Origin: a virus
Virus record (IMG/VR): IMGVR_UViG_3300014499_000006
Location: 1 to 58,137 of that record
Strand: one strand, 5' to 3'
DNA: 58,137 nucleotides
The translations under genes were made by a program, and so were the position numbers. Numbering within the stretch: position 1 is the first letter of the stretch; every line of letters begins with the position of its first letter. Positions 14,557 through 20,407 of this stretch are shown here, piece by piece. The notes beneath the pieces are model-generated. The model saw nothing but the letters and a program-made list of their open reading frames with translations. It ran no database searches and had not been told where the DNA came from.

Positions 14557-14626
14557 TGGCGGGGGTAACGGGATTCGAACCCGCAACCATCGGCGCGACA
14601 AGTCTACCAGTTGGAACTATACCCCC
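14557..14626 (-). pseudogene. tRNA-like gene lacking an anticodon loop
   Basis: Seventy bases with a perfect acceptor GGGGGTA/TACCCCC, a normal T-arm (GCGGG-TTCGAAT-CCCGT), discriminator G and encoded CCA, but only 18 nt between the D-loop and T-stem, too short for D 3' strand, anticodon arm and variable loop. It could still be an RNase P substrate, but cannot decode. Read as an internally deleted tRNA. Confidence 0.6.
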
Positions 14627-14635
14627 AAATTTGGG

Positions 14636-14709
14636 AAGCGGATACGGGATTCGAACCCGTGCTTGTCTGCTTTGCAGGCAGATGCCTTTAACCACTTGGC
14701 TAATCCGCT
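14636..14709 (-). tRNA. tRNA-Cys(GCA), copy 2
   Basis: Acceptor AGCGGAT/ATCCGCT, anticodon stem TCTGC/GCAGA, loop CTGCAAA with anticodon GCA, T-loop TTCGAAT, discriminator T. Next bases are CCC, so CCA is incomplete. D-stem only 3 bp. Confidence 0.8.
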
Positions 14710-14717
14710 TATAAATT

Positions 14718-14793
14718 TAGCCGCGATGACTAAGGGGCTGATCCCCATTCCAGCGCTCCGAAGAGCTTTCTGGTATCTATCACCGTCGCGGAC
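14718..14793 (-). ncRNA. UUCG-hairpin structured RNA between tRNAs (~75 nt)
   Basis: Minus strand: closing stem CCGCGA/TCGCGG extended by TGA/TCA; inside it CCAG/CTGG stacked on GCTC(TTCG)GAGC with the very stable UUCG tetraloop, then GGGG(ATCAG)CCCC. It starts about 9 nt after a tRNA CCA and ends about 9 nt before the next tRNA, so it is tRNA-sized and would be released by tRNA processing. It has no T-loop or anticodon. I do not recognise the family. Confidence 0.55.
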
Positions 14794-14801
14794 GGCACAT
14801 T

Positions 14802-14877
14802 TGGTGTAGAGTGACGAGACTCGAACTCGCATTCTCCGGGTGCAAACCGAAAGTCCTCCCATTGGACGACACCCACA
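14802..14877 (-). tRNA. tRNA, probable Ala(TGC), acceptor imperfect
   Basis: D-stem GTCC/GGAC, anticodon stem TTCGG/CCGGA, loop TTTGCAC with anticodon TGC, T-arm GCGAG-TTCGAGT-CTCGT, and ACACCA at the end. The acceptor (GTGGGTG against CACTCTA) has mismatches at its first two pairs unless a bulge is allowed, so identity and function are uncertain. Confidence 0.65.
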
Positions 14878-14887
14878 CATTAAAATT

Positions 14888-14966
14888 TGGTATTCCGAGA
14901 GGGACTCGAACCCCCGATGATACTTGCTTGTAGGGCAAGTGGTTTCGCCGCTCACGCCATCGGAAT
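14888..14966 (-). tRNA. tRNA-Val(TAC)
   Basis: Acceptor ATTCCGA/TCGGAAT, anticodon stem CTTGC/GCAAG, loop CCTACAA with anticodon TAC, T-loop TTCGAGT, discriminator A and encoded CCA. D-arm is irregular. First tRNA at the promoter side of the array. Confidence 0.87.
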
Positions 14967-14979
14967 ACATTCACCGCAA

Positions 14980-15010
14980 AACAAAAAAGACGCCATTTTT
15001 TGATGGCGTC
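14980..15010 (-). terminator. Rho-independent terminator of the 35-aa gene
   Basis: Stem GACGCCAT/ATGGCGTC with a CAAAAA loop followed by TTTTTT on the minus strand, 26 nt after the stop of the micro-gene and just before the tRNA array. Confidence 0.85.
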
Positions 15011-15035
15011 CTCGGAATCTTTTAGGTTGAGTTAT

Positions 15036-15143
15036 TTAACCGTCCCAACCATCCGAGGACACAGTATCTCCTACCGCCGCAGCAGCGGCGACAGTACCGT
15101 GTTCCGTACAGACTGCGTTCGAGTTGGTGTGAATCTTATTCAT
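15036..15143 (-). CDS. Micro-gene encoding a 35-aa peptide
   Basis: Complete transcription unit of about 170 nt: consensus promoter at 15162-15190, ATG at 15143 with AAGG seven bases upstream, 35 codons, and a strong terminator 26 nt after the stop. The peptide begins MNKIHTNSNAVCTEHG, has a run of five alanines and ends SSDGWDG; it has one Cys, no membrane segment and no recognised family. The dedicated promoter and terminator argue for a real product, either a small regulatory or anti-host peptide, or a small RNA that happens to be open. No peptide-modifying enzyme is nearby. Confidence 0.6.
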   Translation of the reverse strand: MNKIHTNSNAVCTEHGTVAAAAAVGDTVSSDGWDG

Positions 15144-15161
15144 CTCTATACCTTAATACTG

Positions 15162-15190
15162 ATATTACTAAAACTTTGACTTATTGTCAA
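15162..15190 (-). promoter_or_regulatory. Sigma70-type promoter of the 35-aa gene
   Basis: -35 TTGACA, 17-bp spacer, -10 TAATAT on the minus strand. The -35 is part of a small inverted repeat (TTGACaataaGTCAA) that could be an operator. Confidence 0.8.
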
Positions 15191-15221
15191 GAAAAATTTT
15201 ATGGCTAACAAAACTTTCTAG

Positions 15222-15508
15222 AAAGCTTGGAGTCTGGCGCATTATGTCAACCCTAACATCAACCGCGAGGTTGAGATCGAATGCTTGAAGTCCTATGAGG
15301 ACAAAAGTGTTCCTGAATACGCGCAAAAAGCTATCGATGCGGTGTTCGAGTTTTATGTGTTGCTTGGCCGTCTTCGGAGGAGGGGCACCATCACTGCAAC
15401 GTGGTAGTGAAAGATTCAGGAATACAGAAGACAGTCGAGTGGATGCAGTCCGTATTGGAACGCAACCAAAAGGCTGGTTATCTACTCACGACCGTTGCCG
15501 TCAAATGA
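15222..15508 (+). pseudogene. Plus-strand gene remnant, two frames
   Basis: Frame from 15222 to 15407 lacks a start codon yet reads like protein (WSLAHYVNPNINREVEIECL, then SYEDKSVPEYAQKAIDAVFE). It stops at TAG, and a second frame from GTG 15401 to 15508 (VVKDSGIQKTVEWMQSVLER ...) continues in similar style, overlapping the 3' end of the methyltransferase. Best read as a frameshifted leftover from an imported segment on the opposite strand. Family not recognised. Confidence 0.35.
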
Positions 15509-16708
15509 TAGCGCGTATTGAGGCACCTTCGGGTTGAGCTTGGGAGCGTGGATCACTCTGGCGTCGTGCTCCTTCAATTCTGCGACCGCACTCTCCGCAC
15601 CACAAGCCCGAACCCGAGCTGCAACCTCAGAAGCCCACTGGGGATCAATCTCTATAGCGACTGCGCGGCGGTTTAGTTTAAGAGCAGCCAAGGCCGTACT
15701 TCCTGACCCTGCAAAACAATCCAGCACAATGTCGCCTTGATATGATGACGCCCCAATCACGTGTTCCAGAAGGGACGCAGGTTTCTCAGCAGGGTGCTTG
15801 CCTTTGTATGGACGGACAGATGGAAAATTCCAGACGTCAGTGAATTCTTTTGAGCCGTCCATGAAGAACGGGCGAACGGCGTCTTCGTATGGCGGCATCG
15901 ACTTCATCTTGCCAGTGGTGAGTATCGCCTCGCAGATTCTGCGATATTGTTCCCGGCTCGGGATGTTACGCCCAGCTTCCCAATTGCAGACCGCTCCACC
16001 GTGGTTGACATTCCCATACGCACCGATCAACCCAGCCAGTTCGTGAGCACTCATGTTCACGTTTTTCCTGGTCGCTCGCAGAAAGTCTCCAAACGGAGAA
16101 CGGTGCAGGTTGCCCTCTACCGCGATCTCTGCAAAGATGATTCGCTCCGAATGCGGATACCACTGCCGGAGGGATTCCTTCTTCATCTTGCCCTTCCAAC
16201 CGTCGAAGCCAGGGTCGTTGGGCTTCGTCCACGTGATGCTGGAGAGAATATTGAAATCCTTAGCGAGCATGACTTCAAGGCGTGCAGCCATCTCAGAAGC
16301 ACAGAAGCAATATAACGAGCCGTTGGGCCGCAGCACGCGACGCCACTCCTTCGCGTACTGCGTCATCCATTCAATATAGTGTTGGTCATGCCCAAACGAA
16401 GTGTCGCCGTAAATGTTGTCCTTCTTCGTTGAGTGGTACGGCGGATCGGTCAAAATGAGCGAGATGGATTGGTTAGGCAGCTGGCGGAGTATTTCCAGCG
16501 AATCGCCCTGCGCTACGAGTGCGTTAGCGGACGACAGGCACAGATGACGGCCAAGAGCCGCCTGAATGCCTGCAAATTCCTTGCTTCTGAAAGCCATATG
16601 AACAGACTTCGGGGCAGATTCTTTGGCTGGTGTTCTCTTCTTTTTTCTCATCATAGCAGATTCAAGACAGAGCGCGAAAATGCACAGCACGCAAAACGGT
16701 TTCCTCAC
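15482..16708 (-). CDS. DNA (adenine-N6/cytosine-N4) methyltransferase (408 aa)
   Basis: Beta-class amino-methyltransferase: catalytic motif IV LILTDPPYHS near residue 90 comes before the SAM-binding motif I VLDCFAGSGSTALAAL near residue 335, with the KHPAEKP segment just before it. Between them, about residues 205-265, is an inserted stretch resembling an XRE helix-turn-helix (MSAHELAGLIG ... VCNWEAGRNIPS), possibly contributing target recognition. Start at GTG 16708 with GAGGAAGCA just before it; an ATG pair at codons 19-20 is an alternative. The base composition looks more GC-rich than that of its neighbours and no restriction enzyme is adjacent. Probably protects or marks phage DNA. Confidence 0.85.
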   Translation of the reverse strand: MRKPFCVLCIFALCLESAMMRKKKRTPAKESAPKSVHMAFRSKEFAGIQAALGRHLCLSSANALVAQGDSLEILRQLPNQSISLILTDPPYHSTKKDNIYGDTSFGHDQHYIEWMTQYAKEWRRVLRPNGSLYCFCASEMAARLEVMLAKDFNILSSITWTKPNDPGFDGWKGKMKKESLRQWYPHSERIIFAEIAVEGNLHRSPFGDFLRATRKNVNMSAHELAGLIGAYGNVNHGGAVCNWEAGRNIPSREQYRRICEAILTTGKMKSMPPYEDAVRPFFMDGSKEFTDVWNFPSVRPYKGKHPAEKPASLLEHVIGASSYQGDIVLDCFAGSGSTALAALKLNRRAVAIEIDPQWASEVAARVRACGAESAVAELKEHDARVIHAPKLNPKVPQYALSFDGNGRE

Positions 16709-16711
16709 TGC

Positions 16712-17175
16712 TTCCTCACTTTCAGTTGCAGTATTACAAAGTGGAGAAGTGAGCCGGGGACCTCGTCAGTTGCTTTTCTACTGCTAAACAACGCCGCTCG
16801 TAAGTCCTATATAGCGTTCCCATCTCAGAAGTATCCATTCGCTGCCAGGACACTCCTTCGGCTGCTTACGACCACGATTCCGCGCCATTATTCCTGCGCC
16901 GTCACTTCTTTAAAAACTGATCGCCGATTCTTAGGAACCGGTTTCTCCTAGACGAGCGACCGATTTGTGCCACAAGGAGTCTAGCCCTGCGGTTTTTGTC
17001 GATCCTTATGCGACCAGTAAACCTAAAATTGTTACCCCCTGCGTCTTTCATCCCCGGTGAATACAGGGGCGTAAGTGGGGGCTGCGGCACTATGCAAGTG
17101 GGTTATTCACACCCTTTGCCCATCGGGTTGTTTCTCCATCCAGGGCGAATAGCGTTATTCCGCAGGCTTAACCTA
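16712..17175 (-). ncRNA. Long structured non-coding RNA or leader (~460 nt)
   Basis: No convincing ORF on either strand, GC-rich, and driven by a good promoter at 17181-17209. Minus-strand stems include GAATA/TATTC (17147-17160), GGGT/ACCC and CACT/AGTG (17088-17114), TTAC-CCCCTG type 10-bp stem (17032-17074), GGTTT/AAACC around GTCG/CGAC (16991-17023), CTAGAC/GTCTAG (16948-16984), a nested TCGTAAG/CTTACGA, GTCC/GGAC, AGCG/CGCT arm (16798-16871), and GTTG/CAAC (16769-16792). No terminator separates it from the methyltransferase; CTCACTT/AAGTGAG (16715-16753) pairs across its Shine-Dalgarno. It may be an ornate large ncRNA or a long regulatory 5' leader. Not 6S, tmRNA, SRP RNA or a clear intron. 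Confidence 0.6.
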
Positions 17176-17180
17176 AAAAC

Positions 17181-17209
17181 ATTGTCTCATATAGAATACC
17201 AAAAGTCAA
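17181..17209 (-). promoter_or_regulatory. Promoter of the long structured RNA
   Basis: -35 TTGACT, 17-bp spacer, -10 GACAAT on the minus strand; predicted start near 17173, immediately before the structured region. It lies just downstream of the stop of the small membrane-protein gene. Confidence 0.7.
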
Positions 17210-17212
17210 GTA

Positions 17213-17392
17213 TTATTTGAAAAAATAAAATCCGAGAATTATTCCGAACACAAACGATGGTATATCATAAACAAAGAAACGCCATCCTTTTGGAGGTACG
17301 AATCCGATTAAATGACACCAAATTGAACTAATAACGCCAAATGGAAAGGCCAATAGAGTTATCCACAACAAATTAATCAAAAAATGATGCAT
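17213..17392 (-). CDS. Small two-helix membrane protein (59 aa)
   Basis: ATG at 17392 (MHHFLINLLWITLLAFPFGV) preceded by GGTGAG. Two hydrophobic segments, residues about 4-28 and 42-58 (FVFGIILGFYFF), are separated by a short basic/polar loop VPPKGWR. Size and topology fit a holin, spanin-accessory or superinfection-exclusion protein, but no family can be assigned and no endolysin is adjacent. Confidence 0.6.
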   Translation of the reverse strand: MHHFLINLLWITLLAFPFGVISSIWCHLIGFVPPKGWRFFVYDIPSFVFGIILGFYFFK

Positions 17393-17446
17393 AGTCGTCT
17401 CACCGAAATAGAAACTCCAAATGCCCAGTTTTCATAGCTTGATACT

Positions 17447-17735
17447 CCCCACGCCTAAAGGCGAGGGATTCTAGGCGGCAAAGCCGCCCTTAACTGTTTC
17501 AACCAGCGCTGCTTGCTTTCGCAAGACTTACACACTGTCCGCAGTCGTTTAACGACTCCATGTATCCCGAGGCGACGATAATTCCCGAATGCAGCATTGA
17601 TTTAGCCAGCTTGGTTTTCGCAAGACTTTCAATGCTTATTTTGTAGCCTTCGAGTGCCATGCAAGAAATATACCACAACCTGCGATCTAATACAAGCACT
17701 TTCCGCCTTATATCCCCAGCCTGAAGGGCGTGGCT
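17447..17735 (-). mobile_element. IS200/IS605-type mini-element 2
   Basis: Bounded by imperfect hairpins CCCCACGCC(TAAA)GGCGAGGG at 17447-17467 and CCCCAGCC(TGAA)GGGCGTGG at about 17714-17732, with an extra GGCGGC(AAA)GCCGCC hairpin at 17474-17488 at the 3' side where tnpB guide RNA would end. Contains a deleted tnpB. Ends differ from those of the element at 9412, so it is a separate family. Confidence 0.6.
17499..17660 (-). pseudogene. tnpB: TnpB internal-deletion remnant (53 codons)
   Basis: ATG at 17660 (MALEGYKISIES) continues into LAKTKLAKSMLHSG, which resembles the (K)LAKSI.D.GW helix in the middle of IS605 TnpB, then jumps to ESLNDCGQCVSL, reminiscent of the TnpB C-terminal tail. The catalytic Asp/Glu motifs and zinc finger are missing. 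Non-functional as nuclease. Confidence 0.5.
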
Positions 17736-17811
17736 TCACGGCGTTTTTTGGTAATCAGATTATGGCGGGCCGGACTTAATATAATACTGATTTATTCCAT
17801 TTATCTCTTTT

Positions 17812-17850
17812 CAAAACAAAAGCCGTCAATTTTTAGTTGACGGCTTTTAT
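17812..17850 (-). terminator. Terminator after 312-aa gene
   Basis: AAAAGCCGTCAA/TTGACGGCTTTT hairpin followed on the minus strand by TGTTTTG; symmetrical A/T runs make it potentially bidirectional. Lies 55 nt after the stop at 17905. Confidence 0.8.
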
Positions 17851-17904
17851 AGTTGTGCAAATTCTATTACATGACTGTGTTTTGGGCCGGCATAATAATT
17901 GTGC

Positions 17905-18843
17905 CTAATAAATCTTACGGCCTGTTGATGGATCTGGAGAATGTTGATATCCAGGGGTAATCGTAGGCTTAGCAGGTGAAGTAAACGCACTTTTAATCGT
18001 AGTAGCTGGCACGCCCGCTGCCACCAGCGCAGCCAACTGAGCCTGCGTCAATGGCGACGTGTTAGATGCCGCCGGAACTTTGGCCGCCGTTAGCGCGTCC
18101 AACTGCGCTTGCGTCAATGTGGTTCCGGTAGCAAAATCGCCCGTGCTTCCGCTTGCAGGGTCGATGGGCAGGGGCGCGCTCACGCTGGATGGGTCGAATT
18201 TGTTGCCGAACGTGTCGCGATCATCGTACTGAGTAGTACCATCGCCAACAAACTCTCCCAGCCGGGTTATGCGTCCATCGCCGCGACCGATGATCGACGC
18301 ACGGTTACCGACTGTTTCCCCGTATTGCGAGGTCCCGTATTGCGAGGTCTCGTTTCGCGGCCCTACACCGCTGCTGTTTGTTGATACGGTGAACGCTGCT
18401 GGATTGTTGGAGTTGCTGACAACACTCAATGTTCCGGCATCCACAGATTGGGTTGTAGATTGTCCTACCAATCCACTAGCGATTGAGCAAGTAAAATCCA
18501 CAGCTTGTCCCCAGCCAGTTGGTGGTGGAACTGAAGGTGGTGTAACAGCGGAAGTTGTAGCTACAACAAAGGCCCCAGGGACCGCAGTGCTTGCAGTTGG
18601 AGGAGTAACTGCTACAACTTTAAATGCTGAAGGGCCTGGTGTACTGTCGCCAGCGGTAACCGTTGGAAGCGCTACACCTACTGGGTATAAATTGTTGAAC
18701 TGAGCGGCAGTGATCGGTAATCCATCGCTGTCTTGAAAAATTGCGTTTGTTGAAGCTGTGCCGTCATTATTGATGGTTTGTGTAACAGATAGGCCAATTG
18801 CTTTCTTTGGTCCTGATGCTTTTGGGGTATAATCGAAATTCAT
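17905..18843 (-). CDS. Probable virion or secreted repeat protein (312 aa)
   Basis: Low-complexity Ser/Thr/Pro/Ala-rich beta protein starting MNFDYTPKASGPKKAIGLSV. The C-terminal third has two copies of a LTQAQLxALxAAxVPA helix (residues about 245-285). No signal peptide or catalytic motif. The TVTAGDSTPG and VTPPT segments suggest Ig-like surface or decoration domains. Monocistronic: long leader upstream and terminator downstream. Function not known; virion association is a guess from composition. Confidence 0.6.
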   Translation of the reverse strand: MNFDYTPKASGPKKAIGLSVTQTINNDGTASTNAIFQDSDGLPITAAQFNNLYPVGVALPTVTAGDSTPGPSAFKVVAVTPPTASTAVPGAFVVATTSAVTPPSVPPPTGWGQAVDFTCSIASGLVGQSTTQSVDAGTLSVVSNSNNPAAFTVSTNSSGVGPRNETSQYGTSQYGETVGNRASIIGRGDGRITRLGEFVGDGTTQYDDRDTFGNKFDPSSVSAPLPIDPASGSTGDFATGTTLTQAQLDALTAAKVPAASNTSPLTQAQLAALVAAGVPATTIKSAFTSPAKPTITPGYQHSPDPSTGRKIY

Positions 18844-19049
18844 AAATTCTCCTTGTCTTTGGTTGGTTGACTGTAGTTTCCACGGCGAACCCTGTTAGTT
18901 GTGGGGTTTTGAAAGCTACGAGTTTCGCAGCAGACCAATTATTTCATCCTAGTATTTCAAATAATTTTTCTTCGCGTTCTCGTATCTACTTATGAAATGA
19001 AAAGTCCGATAAAAATTTAACAAGTGTAACGATAAAAAATATAGCCACG
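18844..19049. other. Intergenic leader with no gene
   Basis: About 200 bp upstream of the 312-aa gene. GGAG precedes its ATG. A possible stem GTAG/CTAC lies about 30-75 nt upstream. I see no ORF or convincing -35/-10 pair. Confidence 0.4.
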
Positions 19050-19084
19050 ATAAAAAATATAGCCACTATATTAGTGGCTATATT
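19050..19084 (-). terminator. Terminator after Lys-rich secreted protein gene
   Basis: ATATAGCCACTA/TAGTGGCTATAT stem followed by TTTTTT; the segment GTGGCTATATTTTTTATCG then occurs a second time in tandem on the minus strand, duplicating the arm and U-run. Confidence 0.8.
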
Positions 19085-19104
19085 GATGTTAATGTTAACG
19101 GTTA

Positions 19105-19740
19105 TTAGAATACTACAGTGATTCCAAATGGAACGCCTGGATATTCAGGGCAGTAAAGAGCATATCCGCCTTCATATTCATTGATATAGGTGTTGCAGCT
19201 GTACCAATCTAGAGGTAGATCCTCTCCTAGTACAAACCACGCACCGCCGAACATAAAGCGTGAGCCTGAATGGAATTGATTTCCCTGCCATTGAGCACTG
19301 CGAATACCAAAACCGTGCGATTCACCAAAGTTAGATTTAAAGTATTCTGGCTTAAAATTCTTACCGTTCCAATTTTGATGTGCTATCTCATTGGTACGAT
19401 CCTCTTTTTGAGTCTCTGGTTTTTCAGCCTTTACTTTTTCCTGCTTTTGGGCCTTTACAGCTGTAGGCTTTTCAGATCTTGCTTGCTTCTCAGCTTTTGG
19501 AGCCTGAGTCTTAGCTACTTTCTCTGTCTTTGGGGCCTTTTCTTGTTTCTCAGCCTTCGGAACTTTGGCTACTTTTTCAGCCTTTGGAACTTTTTCTTGT
19601 TTTGGTGCTGTTTGTTTTGCTGCGCCTTCATGTTGCGCTGCTTGGGGTCTAGCCGATTCATGTCCACCTTTTTCTTCTTGTGCAATAAGGGGAGTCATAA
19701 AAAGTGCTAGTGAAAGAACGGTAACAATTGATTTATTCAT
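19105..19740 (-). CDS. Secreted Lys/Ala-rich protein (211 aa)
   Basis: N-terminal signal peptide (MNKSIVTVLSLALFMTPLIAQ), then about 95 residues of charged, Lys/Glu/Ala/Pro-rich repeats built on KAEK, KVPKAEK and QEK units, then a compact C-terminal domain of about 90 residues rich in aromatics with two Cys (GGAWFVLGEDLPLDWYSC ... YCPEYPGVP). The plan is a flexible periplasmic or cell-surface spacer plus a small folded domain. Monocistronic, with its own promoter at 19815 and terminator. Not a virion gene by context; may alter the host envelope. Family not recognised. Confidence 0.65.
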   Translation of the reverse strand: MNKSIVTVLSLALFMTPLIAQEEKGGHESARPQAAQHEGAAKQTAPKQEKVPKAEKVAKVPKAEKQEKAPKTEKVAKTQAPKAEKQARSEKPTAVKAQKQEKVKAEKPETQKEDRTNEIAHQNWNGKNFKPEYFKSNFGESHGFGIRSAQWQGNQFHSGSRFMFGGAWFVLGEDLPLDWYSCNTYINEYEGGYALYCPEYPGVPFGITVVF

Positions 19741-19814
19741 ATTTCCTCTGGGGTTGAATTGTTATGGTTTACCACAATAAAGTGGCTTCATCGATAAATG
19801 TTTGCTATATATTT

Positions 19815-19842
19815 ATAATACCACAGTGAGGTTAAATTTCAA
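19815..19842 (-). promoter_or_regulatory. Promoter of Lys-rich secreted protein gene
   Basis: -35 TTGAAA, 16-bp spacer, -10 TATTAT on the minus strand, about 75 nt upstream of the ATG at 19740. Confidence 0.65.
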
Positions 19843-19943
19843 GGTTGTATGAATATAATTTTGAAAGTCTGAAAATTTCGGGATTGATTTTGTACCCCTA
19901 ACTAATTTTGATCAATACCCGCTAATAGGTCGATATGTTAACA

Positions 19944-20405
19944 TCAATCATTTCTTTTTCCAGTATTAAAAATTCTGCCGCGGGCTTTTCTTTCCTGTAG
20001 TTTATTTACTCCACAGGAATCACAATATTTAAGCTGGTCATCATCGCTATAAACCGGGTCATTCTCGAATGCTTTTGCTATATGAAATTTCTGGGACTTA
20101 TATACATAGTTCCCATATTTCTCATGTTTACAGGGAGTAATATCTTTCCAGTTATCAGATTTATCCCAGCAGTGTTGGTTCTCTCCTAGTTGAAGATAGC
20201 TCGCAAAAGGAAGATAAATAGGTTCATCATTCTTGAAAAAACAATGGATTTGAAACCTTTCAGTATTTCCAACTGCCTGTTTTAAATTATATTCAACATC
20301 TTCTTTTATCTGTTTGAAAAAATGATCAAAACAAACAGGAAAACCTTCTTCCCCGCACATAACAGCAAACGCTGGTTCACCGCAGCTACAATTATATTTA
20401 GCCAT
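19944..20405 (-). CDS. Cys-rich hypothetical protein (153 aa)
   Basis: Starts 2 nt after the exonuclease stop, so translationally coupled. Has an N-terminal CSCGEP ... CFDHF cluster (residues 6-27) and a C-terminal CDSCG pair, with His residues between, suggesting two zinc sites. The first cluster (Cys pair, about 15 residues, then CxxH) resembles that of the small tandem zinc proteins at 21388-21973. No enzyme motif. Possibly a replication accessory protein from its neighbours. Confidence 0.6.
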   Translation of the reverse strand: MAKYNCSCGEPAFAVMCGEEGFPVCFDHFFKQIKEDVEYNLKQAVGNTERFQIHCFFKNDEPIYLPFASYLQLGENQHCWDKSDNWKDITPCKHEKYGNYVYKSQKFHIAKAFENDPVYSDDDQLKYCDSCGVNKLQERKARGRIFNTGKRND

Positions 20406-20407
20406 AT

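Noticed and set aside
16433-16951. 172-codon plus-strand frame across the methyltransferase start and structured RNA
   Set aside because: Opposes a motif-supported methyltransferase and the structured region; composition looks like a shadow.
16902-17090. 62-codon minus-strand frame inside the structured RNA
   Set aside because: No ribosome-binding site, no family, and it spans several strong stems.
16712-17175. Group I or group II intron, tmRNA, 6S or SRP RNA as explanation for the structured region
   Set aside because: No domain V or G-site/P7 core, no tag ORF or tRNA-like domain, no SRP helix-8 motif; size and fold do not match.
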